A stretch of 64,000 bases of DNA from Nannochloropsis salina CCMP1776. Its lineage: Eukaryota > Sar > Eustigmatophyceae > Eustigmatales > Monodopsidaceae. The notes under the pieces were generated by a model. It ran no database searches, had not been told where the DNA came from, and saw nothing but the letters and a program-made list of their open reading frames with translations. Within the stretch, counting starts at the first letter, position 1. The number at the start of each line of letters is the position of its first letter. Where the stretch lies: assembly GCA_004565275.1 (NCBI GenBank), contig SDOX01000119.1, positions 98,089 to 162,088 of the forward strand, in the 5' to 3' direction. The translations under genes were made by a program, and so were the position numbers. Below, one piece after another: positions 13,533 to 29,322 of the stretch.

Positions 13533-16061
13533 ATGCTCCGCTGGCTGATCCTTCTGCCCACAAGGACAAGACGAGCAGTCCCATGCCCACTCCGATCCGT
13601 ACATCAAGGGATTGCATGTGCGGTAGACGAAGGAAGAAGCCAATCAAACGTCCTCTTTTGCTGCTTGGCTTTGGCAGCCATCTCCTCAGGAACGCTCTCG
13701 TCACAAAATGAAGCGGAGTCCAAATCTCGGCCGGAATCGCCCGCTTTCTCGGCCGAGTTTATAATACATGGGCGTCGACTTAACGTGCTTCTCAGCCCCT
13801 GGCTTTCCACCATTACTGAGGATGGCCCCGCTTCAACAAAGATGGACGCAGCACAGCATCGAAGACGGGACCTGACGAGTTCTTTGGCAACTCGACGAAG
13901 CGCTACGTACGTCATCGTGGGTATGGGGGTCACGGGCTCTGCCGCTCTGCAGGCGCTCTTGGTATGTGAGCCGGATGCCGATATCACTGTCGTAGAAAGA
14001 GGGACGCAATCGGCTGACTTTGAAGAGCTGCAAGGAGGACGAGACTGGGCTCGGAAGAAAGAGAAAGGCGGAGGTCTTGGGGGCTTCTTGCGCCGAGGCC
14101 ACCCGGGGAAACCTAGCGTCAAATACCTGTGGGGCACGACCGTAAATTCGCTGGACGCAGACGGCAGGACCCTCTCACTCTCGGACGGCTCCACACTGAG
14201 GTTTGAGAAATGTTTGCTGGCAGTGGGAGAGGGCCCTGTACGGGTGCCGCCCAGGTATGTGGAGAGGGATATCGCGGGGCGCGTCACCCCCTTGCACAGA
14301 ACAGAGGACAGGCGGGTCTTGGGCCGGTCAGTCGCCCAAGGGCACCACGTGACCGTGGTCGGCTCCAATTGGGCCAGTGTCGAGCTGGCGAGCTTTTTGA
14401 GCGACGTGGGCCGGCGGCACGGCTGGGGGAGGAGCAGCGTCACCTTGGTCTTCCCGGAGTCCACTCCCCTGGCCAAGGAGCTGCCTCGGTACCTGTCGGG
14501 TCTCCTGATGCGGCGCTTGGAGCGCCGGGGCGTGGAGGTCATCCCCCACACCTGCGTCAAGTACATTGGAAGGGCCATGGCGTACGAGGTGCAGGCACTC
14601 CGTCCGTCCCAGCCTTGGTCTCCTCCCTTCGAACCCGAGGAGGACGCGGGGGAGGGGCCCAGGCGTACGCCCACCGCCAACAGCCGCCCTACAGAGGAGC
14701 ACGAGCCCATGGCCTCCTTTGACCCCATTCGGGTCTACTTGACAAGCAAATTCGCGAGCCTGGATTCGACCGCCCTCCTCACCGACCATGTGGTTGTCGG
14801 GGGCTCGTCGGCGCAGGGCCGGCTCCCCACGTTCGATTTCGACGGCCACCCTTTGGAGGCGGACGCTAAGACTGGCGCCATCGTCGTTTCCCACGAGCTC
14901 CAGGCCTCCAGCAGTGTCTTCGTGGCCGGGGATGCGGCCCATTTCCCTTGCACGGACCTGGGAAAGCGGGTGAACGTCCGCTCCGCCGACCACGCCTATC
15001 ACTCCGGGTGGGTGGCGGGGATGAACATGACGGGCCGAGGGGTCCGCTATCAGCATCTCCCTCTCTTCTTTGGTGCGATCCCCCGTTTGGGCGTCCGGGC
15101 GGCTTGGGTGGGGCAGTGCGACGGCAGCGCCGAGACGCATGGGTTCTGGTGGAAGGAAGGCGGGAAAGCCAATGGGAGTGGGGGCACCGGCATGGCACGA
15201 AAGCGGACGCGAATGGGGGAGGATGCGCCTTCATCCACGTCAATCTCGGCGGAGGAGGAAAAGGGGCTCTCGGAGAGGGTCAAGGGTGCCTTCCAAAGCC
15301 TCCTGGGTGGCGAAAAGGACCAGAAGGGTGTGGTGGATAACACCAGTTCGGCCTTGGCAGCTGTCGGGATCGGGACCACAGGGTGGGGTGGCGACAGTAA
15401 CACTGGCCGGAGAGTTGGTATCTACAGGCGGACGACCACGGACAGGGAGTTGGGGGATTTGGACGCGGTGGTGGAGGCGGAAATGGAGAGCGAGGCCTTG
15501 GCCAGGGCGGGGGGCGGGAAGAACTTCACCCCGGTGAACGGGACTGGGATCGTCTTTTTTGTGGACCCGGACGGGACAGTTCGTGGCATATTGGGGTGGG
15601 GGCTCCCACCACCTTCGACTGCAGGTGAGAAGGGGGACCAATCCGAGAGTGAGGGGCCTTCACCGTCGTGGCCTCGGACCGGCGGGGTAGGGCAGATAGA
15701 CAACGTCTTGGGCGGCGTGATTGAGCGGGCCCGCACGGCGGTGGGGGATGGACTGCGGTCGGGAACCACTTTCAAATATGACATGAACAGCCGTCAGGAC
15801 ACCGTGTCAGCCTTGCGGGCGTTAGCATTTGAGATCATAGGTCCCGAGGCATTGGAACAATTGGGTCCCAAAGCGCCCTTGTACACGTACAACAGCGCCA
15901 AGCTCTTGTCAAACACAGCGGACGATACTTTGTTCCGCATAAATAATAACAGCAGATCCTCTGCTGATTTGATGGAGGAGGCCTACGAAGCCGCAGTGAA
16001 AGGCCACATGCAGCCCACTCCGGGCACAAATACGGTGCCTTTTCCCTTCAACCGTTCGTAA
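13533..16061 (+). CDS. Apoptosis-inducing-factor-like FAD oxidoreductase (AIFM1 type)
   Basis: FAD-dependent NADH oxidoreductase related to mitochondrial AIF, which supports respiratory-complex biogenesis (family knowledge). The product is 842 residues from a single exon. The N-terminus is basic with a hydrophobic segment (FCCLALAAISSG), consistent with mitochondrial import. The FAD-binding Rossmann motif (VIVGMGVTG) is near residue 127, and the second FAD motif is VFVAGDAAHF followed by the AIF-like HAYHSGWVAGMNMTG. SDGSTLRFEKCLLAVG and ELPRYLSGLLMRRLERRGVEV match AIF. The C-terminal part (GIVFFVDPDGTVRGILGWGL) corresponds to the AIF C-terminal domain and carries long inserts. The NADH-site motif reads GSNWAS rather than GxGxxG (see findings). 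Stops 151 bases from the convergent TTLL gene. Confidence 0.88.
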   Translation: MLRWLILLPTRTRRAVPCPLRSVHQGIACAVDEGRSQSNVLFCCLALAAISSGTLSSQNEAESKSRPESPAFSAEFIIHGRRLNVLLSPWLSTITEDGPASTKMDAAQHRRRDLTSSLATRRSATYVIVGMGVTGSAALQALLVCEPDADITVVERGTQSADFEELQGGRDWARKKEKGGGLGGFLRRGHPGKPSVKYLWGTTVNSLDADGRTLSLSDGSTLRFEKCLLAVGEGPVRVPPRYVERDIAGRVTPLHRTEDRRVLGRSVAQGHHVTVVGSNWASVELASFLSDVGRRHGWGRSSVTLVFPESTPLAKELPRYLSGLLMRRLERRGVEVIPHTCVKYIGRAMAYEVQALRPSQPWSPPFEPEEDAGEGPRRTPTANSRPTEEHEPMASFDPIRVYLTSKFASLDSTALLTDHVVVGGSSAQGRLPTFDFDGHPLEADAKTGAIVVSHELQASSSVFVAGDAAHFPCTDLGKRVNVRSADHAYHSGWVAGMNMTGRGVRYQHLPLFFGAIPRLGVRAAWVGQCDGSAETHGFWWKEGGKANGSGGTGMARKRTRMGEDAPSSTSISAEEEKGLSERVKGAFQSLLGGEKDQKGVVDNTSSALAAVGIGTTGWGGDSNTGRRVGIYRRTTTDRELGDLDAVVEAEMESEALARAGGGKNFTPVNGTGIVFFVDPDGTVRGILGWGLPPPSTAGEKGDQSESEGPSPSWPRTGGVGQIDNVLGGVIERARTAVGDGLRSGTTFKYDMNSRQDTVSALRALAFEIIGPEALEQLGPKAPLYTYNSAKLLSNTADDTLFRINNNSRSSADLMEEAYEAAVKGHMQPTPGTNTVPFPFNRS

Positions 16062-16212
16062 GTGACGGTGAATGAGTAAATAGAACCTGTCATGTACATT
16101 CGAAGAACAAGTGAAATCATGCACTAAACCTTGTTCTTTTTATCTTGCTTGTCGTTTCTTTGAAATAGCATCTCCTTTTGCTTGGTAAGTGCCGCGTTTG
16201 TTATTTTCTATA

Positions 16213-18660
16213 TCAGAAAGTTACGAGGCTCGCCAAGTCCACCACAGTCGGTTTTACGGCTTCGTAGCCTTGCCGTGTTCTTGCGTGGCAACCCTTAAAT
16301 CTGTTGGTGGAGCTTGGCGACGTATTCCACCCTTTGAAAATAGCATCTTCACGTTCAAAGTAATGCACCCTGTCTCTGCATTGACCAGAGCTGCATAGCC
16401 CTCGCATGAGCCGCTCTGCCGCGACTATCTGCCCAGTCATAGACGAGGACAAAGTCCTGCTACTATTTTGCGACGCGGTCGAAGAAATAGGATACCGTCG
16501 CCTCGATTTCTGATGTGCCCGGTGGCTACTCTTGCTTTCGTCCGAAAGGAGGGTAGCAAGTAACGCGTCCAAGCTCGCTTCAGCTTTCCTTGGCTGCCAG
16601 CAGGAAGACTCGCTACTTGAGGTCTCAGTTGACATGCTTTTATCGTCACCTTTCTCATCCTCATTCTTTGACGCACGCTTCTCACCGTCATGCTCATTTC
16701 CGCTACGTTCTTTATTCATGGCCTGACATTGCCCCACGCCTGTTCTGGAGGAACATTCTGATGGACAGGGGTCTTCAGTCGACGGAAGGCTGGGATCAGA
16801 ATGCTTGATGGAGGCTAGCTTGCCGCGCAAAAGCTTATTCTCCCTCTCCCACACGAACTGCATCAAGTGAGCATATATGTCGACGGCACCATCAGGAACA
16901 GGATATATTCGCTCAAAACTCTTCAAAATCGCACCCTCGTCCATCGAAGGGGGAACTCTGTTATTGGATGCAAAATTCTCGCTTTTGTTCCCGACATGTG
17001 TATACGATGAATTCTCGGAAAGATTGGAGGGAGGGGGCGAGGAAGCCATAGATGGGTAAGACGATGAAGACAAGGAAGACACCGAGGATGCAGGACGTAA
17101 AGTTCGCACTTCATCAATCTCAGCAGAATCATCGACGATACTTGAGGAAGAGGCACTGTGAGGCTGGGATATGGAGACTCCTTGACCACTGAAATGTTTG
17201 GTCAGGCGCCTCAGCAACGAGGCCTCACGGCCTTTATTCTTATCCATTAGCTCAGAAACCATATGCATGCGATCTGAGGCATGTTCTTGAAATAGGCGCT
17301 CGATTCTTCGCCGTGTTTGTAGAACCACGTTACCCTCGTCTAGGAAAGCGTGCAGGCGGGCTTCCGCACGGTACCGATGTCGTAAAAGGCGTTCGGCAGC
17401 CTGAGCTTTCCGGTACTCTTTGAACGATTGTTGATCGGAGGCTTTGGCTTGAATGGTCTTCAAAGTCTGCTCTATCAGGTCACGCTTCACATGCACATCC
17501 ACGGGCGAGTCCGTTGCAAAGCTGGGTAGGGTATTGACTTCGATGAGCCAAGGTTTCAGTCTTTGGTCGATCAATACGTCGACGCCTAGGATTTCAAACG
17601 CCCGTGACCCATTCACGTCGTTCTTCGAGGAGGGACTACGCCAATTCTCTTTTTCGCCGGTAGAATCTTTGCCGAAGACTGCCTTGTAGTCGCGAACTAA
17701 TGTGGGCAATATGGAAATCACAGTCTTCACGCACAGCTCGCCCATTAGTTGCCACAGACGACGTCCCGCGGCTTCACCGTACCTCCCCTCTATCCATTTG
17801 AGGAACCATTTAAGGCTGCGTTTACTCCCTGTCTCATTTTGTATCCCTGTATGACTATTCTGTTCCTTAACATCCCCCAGTGCGTAATTGTCGGAGAATC
17901 GATTGATAGCAGCATTTGTCAAATGCATGAATTTGTCTTTCATATTTCTATTATTCGGTCGCGAGTACTCGACCGTGCAAAGCCGTACCAATCCATCACT
18001 ATACTTATACATACACAGCGGCTGGCAACGCGTGACCAATACATACATGCGAATATCAAATTTGAAGTCGTCTATTAGAAGAGGTCGGTTGATGTAGACC
18101 TGCGCGACTTGTGGTTCAAATAAGGCAATAGGTTCGAGCGATTTGCTAAGAAATATTCCACGACCTTTCGAACTATTTTCTGGTTTAATGATGTATGTGA
18201 TTCCCCGGTCAGCCTGGCCTTCACCATCAAATTCTGCACGAAAGTCTTTGGCATCTTGTGGCAAGACCCAAGTTTTGGGATAATACGCATATTCTTTCGG
18301 AAATCGACGCTGCATTTTGCCTAAATTTTGGGCCAAGCGATTCTTACGAGAAATGTGGCTCATACCTGGAAAATGGTTAATCCGTTGCCACGGCGCTAAA
18401 CGACTGAAACGTTCTGTAATCGTGGACACATCTAGCCAATAAATGTTTGACTGATCGTCCTCGTGAGCTATGACCCGCATGTTGCAAGACTTCGCCGCCT
18501 CTACTACAACATTATACCGGCTATCTACTACACACAATGTGACGCTCTGATGAGAATGCGAGAGCATCTTGCCATTGGCGCTGTGGCGGATTGCAGCGGT
18601 AGAGGCACGAAATGGAATTTCTTCGTTATCGGTAGAAATCGACTGAGGCAAAGGCGGCAT
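16213..18660 (-). CDS. Tubulin polyglutamylase, TTLL6/13-type
   Basis: Adds glutamate chains to tubulin tails using ATP (family knowledge). Single exon, 815 residues. The catalytic TTL region occupies about residues 50-400: NHFPGMSHISRKNRLAQNL, FPKEYAYYPKTWVLP, IIKPENSSKGRGIFL (ATP site), DFKFDIRMYVLV, KFMHLTNAAINR and FEILGVDVLID followed by KPWLIEVNTLPSF. The order and the NHFPGM/FPK motifs fit the TTLL6/13 group of elongating polyglutamylases. A basic helical region follows (EYRKAQAAERLLRHRYRAEA), which in the family helps bind microtubules. The C-terminal third is Ser-rich and unassigned. The start is the only ATG before the conserved core. Confidence 0.9.
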   Translation of the reverse strand: MPPLPQSISTDNEEIPFRASTAAIRHSANGKMLSHSHQSVTLCVVDSRYNVVVEAAKSCNMRVIAHEDDQSNIYWLDVSTITERFSRLAPWQRINHFPGMSHISRKNRLAQNLGKMQRRFPKEYAYYPKTWVLPQDAKDFRAEFDGEGQADRGITYIIKPENSSKGRGIFLSKSLEPIALFEPQVAQVYINRPLLIDDFKFDIRMYVLVTRCQPLCMYKYSDGLVRLCTVEYSRPNNRNMKDKFMHLTNAAINRFSDNYALGDVKEQNSHTGIQNETGSKRSLKWFLKWIEGRYGEAAGRRLWQLMGELCVKTVISILPTLVRDYKAVFGKDSTGEKENWRSPSSKNDVNGSRAFEILGVDVLIDQRLKPWLIEVNTLPSFATDSPVDVHVKRDLIEQTLKTIQAKASDQQSFKEYRKAQAAERLLRHRYRAEARLHAFLDEGNVVLQTRRRIERLFQEHASDRMHMVSELMDKNKGREASLLRRLTKHFSGQGVSISQPHSASSSSIVDDSAEIDEVRTLRPASSVSSLSSSSYPSMASSPPPSNLSENSSYTHVGNKSENFASNNRVPPSMDEGAILKSFERIYPVPDGAVDIYAHLMQFVWERENKLLRGKLASIKHSDPSLPSTEDPCPSECSSRTGVGQCQAMNKERSGNEHDGEKRASKNEDEKGDDKSMSTETSSSESSCWQPRKAEASLDALLATLLSDESKSSHRAHQKSRRRYPISSTASQNSSRTLSSSMTGQIVAAERLMRGLCSSGQCRDRVHYFEREDAIFKGWNTSPSSTNRFKGCHARTRQGYEAVKPTVVDLASLVTF

Positions 18661-19697
18661 AATTTGCTAGCATATGTGTGGTTGAAAATAATTCGAGTTA
18701 TAGAACCTGACGTGTGAGAAATTCAATTGTTTGCGAAAAAATGCGTAATTATACACTCCCGAAATAAGCACTCAAACGAAACGGTTCTCCTATAACGGCT
18801 GCCGAACCAACGGCTTTTCGCTTGTTGACTATTGTCATTATTATTGGGTGACAAGCGTGCCATGTTCTGACCGAATAAAAATTTCCATGACATAAGGATA
18901 AATTGACAATGATACCAGGGGTAGAAACGATAAGAAAACGTAACTGACCATTCCGGCGGGCCTAACACTCGCTAGGCTTTAGCCTCCATTGTAGGCGGAC
19001 ACGGATGTCGACTTCACATGGCGAAGTCTACGGTCTGAATATTGAGAATTTAAAATGACGCTTTGTTAAATCTGTAATGACCTTCCCTGGTACGATAGCT
19101 GGCTTTTTGTGTAAGATGCGTACATGTAAGTACATTGATCGGTTGTCGCTAGCATAATGATATGTTCATCCATCTGCGCCAGCTCTGCACATATTGTTGA
19201 CCTTTCCACATTTTTTCTTTCCTGTCTCCGCTTTAAGCCAGCAGCACTTTATGCAATTTGATTCGAGTACAGTCCCTATAATCTCCATTGTTAATTTTTG
19301 TGCTGTATCGATTTCATCTTAGTGTCGATTTTGACGATTGTCGTCTCCAGAGAGGCTCAAAGTAATTAGACAAATGCGTCGTCGCTTCCCGTGAGGCTCA
19401 CGGCATCCAGTACAAACTACTTTCAAACATCTAAAACGCTGCTCCTTCTACATTGAGACCACCTCCCATCAGCATCGCATTGCGTGTAGCCCACAAGTCA
19501 ATCGTATACTTTATCGTACGATGCCACATCCGTGATTGCCGTATATTCCGAAACATGACGTCACACATTCAGACACAACAGGCAAGTTAGGGAGCGCTTT
19601 CATGCATCGCCTGGTTCCAGTTTTCTCAGCTGCTTTTACTTCAAAGCTTTCGTGTCCTATACTGTCTCTTCATGAAATGCGAGGTAGCAGTCAACTT
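18661..19697. other. Intergenic spacer
   Basis: About 1 kb between the TTLL start and the SMC3 stop, both on the minus strand. AT-richer than the genes. No supportable ORF, RNA or repeat. Confidence 0.6.
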
Positions 19698-24430
<4,733 letters not shown>

Positions 24431-25671
24431 GGTGCTTATGCCAAGGGAATGTCAGGCGAAGTAATTCTTGTCCGGAGGGTCGAAAGCAGGCGTCCAGGGT
24501 TGTGCTAAGTTGCGTCCTTGGCTATTTCGGGAGGGGCGACTTAAGACAACTGGCGACCGTGAAACGTCTCTATTTTGCCTGCGTTTGAATTTTATTGACA
24601 AATTAGTGAGGCGAGAAAGAAGAACATTATCAGAAGGCCTTTCAAGGCCTGCCTTGCAATGAGAACAGAGTGAAGAACCACGGAGTCTCGAACGAGCTTA
24701 AAACGCCCAAAGACGAGATTGAAATCACCCATTCTCCTTCCTGACATTCTATGTAAATCAAGGACTTCATTTATTGTAAACAAGTGTCTTTGTACAGGAT
24801 GAGTCGAGTGTACAGCTTATGTAACGAGGGAATGAAGAGTACCTCACAGCGACAGCGAAGGCGCCGCGCGTTGTGCGCCCCCGTCTCAAGGCGTTCTTTC
24901 AACCCTCTTCTTGAAAGGACGGCCAGTTGCTACGTAATGCAAAATCGCTTCGTAAGGTCTACCGAGGCTTATTTTTCATGAAGCCATCACACGAAAACTT
25001 TGTGTTTGGCTTGCCAAGAGGGAGGAAGGTTCAGGAAAACCCGCCCTCCTTCCTCCTCCTGTCAGCGAGGAGCTGAAGCGGACATGGCGATACGGGATGT
25101 CTAGACACTGCTTGATAACAGAGCAATGAGGGGGGTCAGCCTGGAAAGAGAGGTCCCCGGGACAGCTGTGTGCTGGTAGTGATGGACGTGCATACTTCCT
25201 TCCAGCACGACGCCGTCGCACACATCCCTCGTGTCCTAGCTCCTGACAGGGGTAACACTCGACATGTAAAGTCGACATCGAGTCTGGGGTGTCGACATTT
25301 TCCGACATTTCCAATGAATACGAGCAAGTGGCAAGATCTGAGGTCAGGAAAGGAAATTTAGCGGTCACAAACAACATCTATTTGTTGGCCGTGGTCCTTT
25401 TTTCGCCCAAAACTCGATCGAAAGAGCGCGAACGCTTCTTGGCTTCTTCGCGCGCAATCTTCCTTGTTCTTTCCGCCTTCTTGCTGTTTATTTAAATACA
25501 ATCAAAGCTTTTAATATCAAGGCACAGGAAAATCGGAATATGGTCAATATCTGGAAAACGTACGAATCTTAAACAGCCCACAACTTTTTTTGTTTCATTC
25601 CATCATTCCATGGAACTCACACTCCCAATGCACAGTACATGATAACTCAGAGCACCACCGATGTGGCCGCT

Positions 25672-25842
25672 GGCAAGCAGGCATTTTTTTCTTGCAGTGC
25701 CACTAACGGACGCAGCTCAATGCCTGAAACATGCAGCGATACCGCCCCCGCTAAGCAGTCCGAGGCCGAAATCGTTTCCGCCAAAGTCAGGCATTGAGCT
25801 GAGTCCGTCAGTGGCACTGCAAGAAAAAAATACCTGCTTGCC
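25672..25842. repeat. Imperfect 56-bp inverted repeat (foldback element)
   Basis: The arms 25672-25727 and 25787-25842 are reverse complements with three mismatches in 56 bases. They flank a 59-base centre and start and end with GGCAAGCAGG/CCTGCTTGCC. No clear target-site duplication flanks the arms. It could be a MITE-like remnant, or the source of a hairpin RNA. Confidence 0.85.
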
Positions 25843-26180
25843 TGGATAGAGAGGGAGATGACCAGGGGAAAAACCAGGATGTGGTGGAGATGGGGGCGAA
25901 CGGGGATTGGGACGTCGAAGAGAGTCACGACGCCTTTTTCGCGCTGGGTCTCCTCTCTTCAGTGGCAGCAGGCCAGGCGGCGGCTGAGACCGTGGGTGGC
26001 GAGATGGAGGACACCTTACCAGATTAACAAATTAATTAGGAGGGGATTGAGCTTTCAAAACGTAAAAGGTAGGTGATGTGATTGATAGATTCATTTTTGG
26101 GAATGAAAAAGTAATAACGTAGTCGAGAAAGCATAATGGAAGGCGCTCAGGGTATGCCCCATACGGCACGGAACCTGAGG

Positions 26181-26308
26181 CGTTACCCCTACTCGGAGTC
26201 ACCAATGAGGACTTTGTCGGCTGAACCCTACCAGCTCAAGCGTCACTCATGAATGGAATCTCACCAATGATTGGTGACCCTCATTGGTGACTCCGAGTAG
26301 GGGTAACG
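26181..26308. repeat. Perfect 30-bp inverted repeat (foldback element)
   Basis: The arms 26181-26210 and 26279-26308 are exact reverse complements (CGTTACCCCTACTCGGAGTC followed by ACCAATGAGG). The 68-base centre contains a further small palindrome, TCACCAATGATTGGTGA, which reuses the arm motif. Together they could form a branched cruciform. No target-site duplication is evident. Confidence 0.85.
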
Positions 26309-27233
26309 GCTCTGACCTGAAGGGAAGGGGAGCTTCGCGCCAAAAACCAAAACGAACCGTGCGCTCTTTTTGGCGCAAAATAAGCCTTTCCAATCCTGCC
26401 ACGAAGAGCACATTTTCCGGTTATAAGGAATATCGCTCTCTCTTTCTTCCATTCAAGGAGGAGCTGTTTTACAAAATTTGGAGGAATGTGCGTGGGCACT
26501 GGAGAATCTCCTCGGGTGGTATCAACGTACTCTTCGGAAAGAGTGTCGGAAGGATGGGGATCAGCCCGGGGTTCAAAAAGAGAAACTCTGGAAAGGAATG
26601 GGGGGACTCAGACAAAAGTTATTTACGACTTATTCAGATGAGGAAAAGTAACTAAGTTCCTGGCTCTTCTCGCTTCGGAGGGGTAAAGATGCCACTGGGA
26701 AGGCCCTCTTATATGGGTCTTCCTTCTTCGCTGTTGTCTTCGTTCACTTCTGTCTCACTTCAGATTAAGCGATGACAAAATTTTCAGTGTCTGTACTTCA
26801 CGCCCGAAAGCTGGCAGGTTTGTGTCGTTAAGACTGCGCTTTCGTTGCCCCCTGTGTCCGTTTGACTTTCAACTGTTCAATTTTGAGACCCCAAGGGCCA
26901 CGTACATCTTTTATATACCCCTTTTCTGCTGTGCATCATTACTTTTGGGAAAACATTCACACTCAAAACGCTGTCAAATCAATCGTTGAAAAACAAAACC
27001 CCGAAAAACCAACGGCACACAAGCGCCGTCGTCCCGACAACTCATAACACGCCACTATTCGGCATCCTCTTAGTAAAAAGACAACATCGCACCACGTAGA
27101 AGATATACCATTACCCTGTAACGGTCAGCAGGAGGAAAACTGCTCCTTTGCTAAAAGACGACATTCCTGCGTTAATCGCCGTGGCCGCCATTTCCTCCTT
27201 CCCTCATACACTCGACGGCCCGATCTCCTTAAA

Positions 27234-28491
27234 TTAAGGCTGCACACCTGCCGTGTTCTGTGTGTTTGGGAACGGTGCCCCAGACGTAGCAGTCCCGGGC
27301 ATGGAATTTATCGGGTCGGATCGTCGTGATCCAGGGAACGGGGAGCTCGCCACGGGGTTGGGCCCCCTGTTCCCGGGCGCCGCCGAGACCTGGCTGGCCG
27401 CCCCCTGTCGCCCCCCTCGAATCCGCTGAATCCCCTGGCTGATCGCTTCTCCTATGCTGTTGATAATCTGTGCCCACAAGGTATCCCGAATAAAGTGAGT
27501 GGGGAAAAAGAGGGGTGAGTGGGGTGGGAAACGTTCCCAGCCGCAGGGAATGCAAGCCTAGCCACGCCGAAGCTCCTAAGGCAATCTCACTTGCTAACCC
27601 GGGTCCTCCCCCGCCCCATCCCGCAACCGGTAATGTCGCCTACCTGCCCATTTCCCACCGCTGCGGGGGTCACCCCCGGGGGCGGAGGGGATGATCCACC
27701 GGCAATGTTGGTCGCCACGCACTGCGTCAGCTGCTCCATCGGGCCCACCTGTGTGCGAAACGTCCTGCCCGCGAAGCGCGCTTGCACAGTGCCTTGGAGC
27801 TTGAGCTTCGTCAGGTTGTCGTTCTGCAGGCAATTCACGCCCATGGAGAGGATCTCAAAGAAGGAAGGCTGCATGGTGGCGGTGGCATTCATAATGTTCG
27901 TAGACCGGCCCTGGACACGGAATCGCTCGGGTCGTGTCAGCTCGCCAATGTGCGCACCGCTGAAATCGTAAACATCTGTAGGAAAGGATACATCGAAATG
28001 GGCAAGCACGGGCTATGAGGTGGGGCGTTCAGCACGTTGAGGGAACCAGAGGTCTCATGCCATCTACATCCCAGCGCCTCCCTCCCTTTCCCTTCCCCCC
28101 CCATCCTACCGAGCCGGAGGTCTTCAAAAGCGATCGCATACGGGTTTGGATTCTGTACTTTCATGGACAAGTCTATCGTCGCGCTTCCCGCTCCCAAACC
28201 GTCCAACCGCAAGTTGCTTTGCTCTAGCAAAGTCGCCGTCGGGTCCTTTGGCATGAGCAGAGGAATGGCGATGGCCAAGGCAATGAGAATCAAGGCAACT
28301 ATGCCAAGAAAAATCAGTTTCCCTTTATGCCGAGCGCAAAAACCGCGCTTTTTAACCTCGGCCGGGGGGGCAGACTCGGTCTTACGGCCGTCTTCCATTT
28401 CCAAGGGCAGAATATCCCGACCTCCATTTTCTTCCTCTTTGGTCTCGGTCGAGTAGATGTGATGATGGTCGATTCCGCTCCTCTGATTCAT
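27234..28491 (-). CDS. LEA-2/WHy domain single-pass membrane protein
   Basis: Resembles late-embryogenesis-abundant group 2 (NDR1/HIN1-like) proteins, often linked to stress or membrane-surface functions; the role here is unknown. Exons 28110-28491, 27644-27975 and 27234-27467 join in phase to 315 residues. There is a charged N-terminal cytosolic segment of about 55 residues, then one membrane span (LIFLGIVALILIALAIAIPL, residues about 59-80). The LEA-2 domain has IDLSMKVQNPNPYAIAFEDL and, across the first junction, DVYDFSGAHIGEL, matching the NPNPY...GxxIG pattern. The last exon encodes a Gly/Pro/Ser-rich tail. The third-exon acceptor (CACAG|ATT) is the phase-compatible choice. Divergent from the alpha/beta-hydrolase gene. 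Confidence 0.75.
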
Positions 28492-29322
28492 CCTTCACTT
28501 TTATATCCGAGTTTTACACTTTCAGCAGTGCTGAATTATCCAGGATATCGGCCTGCTTGATGAGGTGGGGCGGGCACAAGATAGGGGAGGGGGAGGTAGC
28601 TGAGCAGAGGTAAAGTATCCTGGATATCGGAAGATCATGGCCCCTTGAGACCCGAAAGCGATGCAGACGAAACGAATTATCAAGAAGAGTCCTTGATGTA
28701 ATTGATTCTCAATGTTTGAGCGACAAGGATGGAAAAAAATAGGATTAGATAAGGAATCATCACCTGCTCGCAACCGCTGTTACATGAAGCTCCAAGACAC
28801 ACACAACTGTTCTTCCGATCCAGTGTCCGCCGTGACAAAAAGGATATTCGAAGATCAAATGGACAAAAAAAAGCCTTGGTATGTTTATCACTCGTTTCAA
28901 TCCGCTCGATGTCTAGTAAGCTGGGAACTGCTGGTCTTTTTCACGCGCCCAACACGCAGAGCATGCCTCTGTCTCCGCGCTTTTTATTCCCCTCCACTCC
29001 TAGAACAAACACCGAGCACGGGGCTTTGGGATAGGGTTTCTGAACACCTGAAAGGACACCTGAACTTCGGCTCGTCGGAGCATGCGTTGCACATGCCAAT
29101 AAATCGCGCGACATGGCCCTGAAGTGCCCCCCCCTAAGGTCTTGTGTCACTACGTGAAAGCTGGGAATGCGCTTGCATTCTCCCCTTGCTCCCGTTTCTG
29201 CTCGGCTCATGGTGTCTCGCCAATGCGTGCCATGTCGATGCACGTAAGACTTGTAAAGAACACGCCCGCCAATAGTGCCTGATAAGTCTCACACCCAAAA
29301 AAGGAACAGACGGCCTGCGTTC
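28492..29322. promoter_or_regulatory. Divergent intergenic region
   Basis: About 830 bases between the LEA-2 and hydrolase starts. Two copies of GGATATCGG (near 28540 and 28622) are the only repetition noticed. An open frame at 28712-29122 has no recognisable content. Confidence 0.4.

Larger units (their letters stand above)
24431..27233. other. Gene-poor region with two foldback elements
   Basis: 2.8 kb between the SMC3 start and the end of the LEA-2 gene. Open frames of about 120-133 codons (24976-25377 minus, 26284-26655 plus) match nothing I recognise, and the second begins inside an inverted repeat. I do not call them genes. Two inverted repeats are listed separately. Confidence 0.6.

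Noticed and set aside
13604-14728. 374-codon open frame on the minus strand
   Set aside because: Antisense to the AIF-like gene, Ser/Arg/Pro-rich, and without any motif.
24976-26655. Open frames of 123-133 codons in the SMC3-LEA2 gap
   Set aside because: No recognisable motif; one begins inside an inverted repeat, which makes chance or repeat-derived frames likely.
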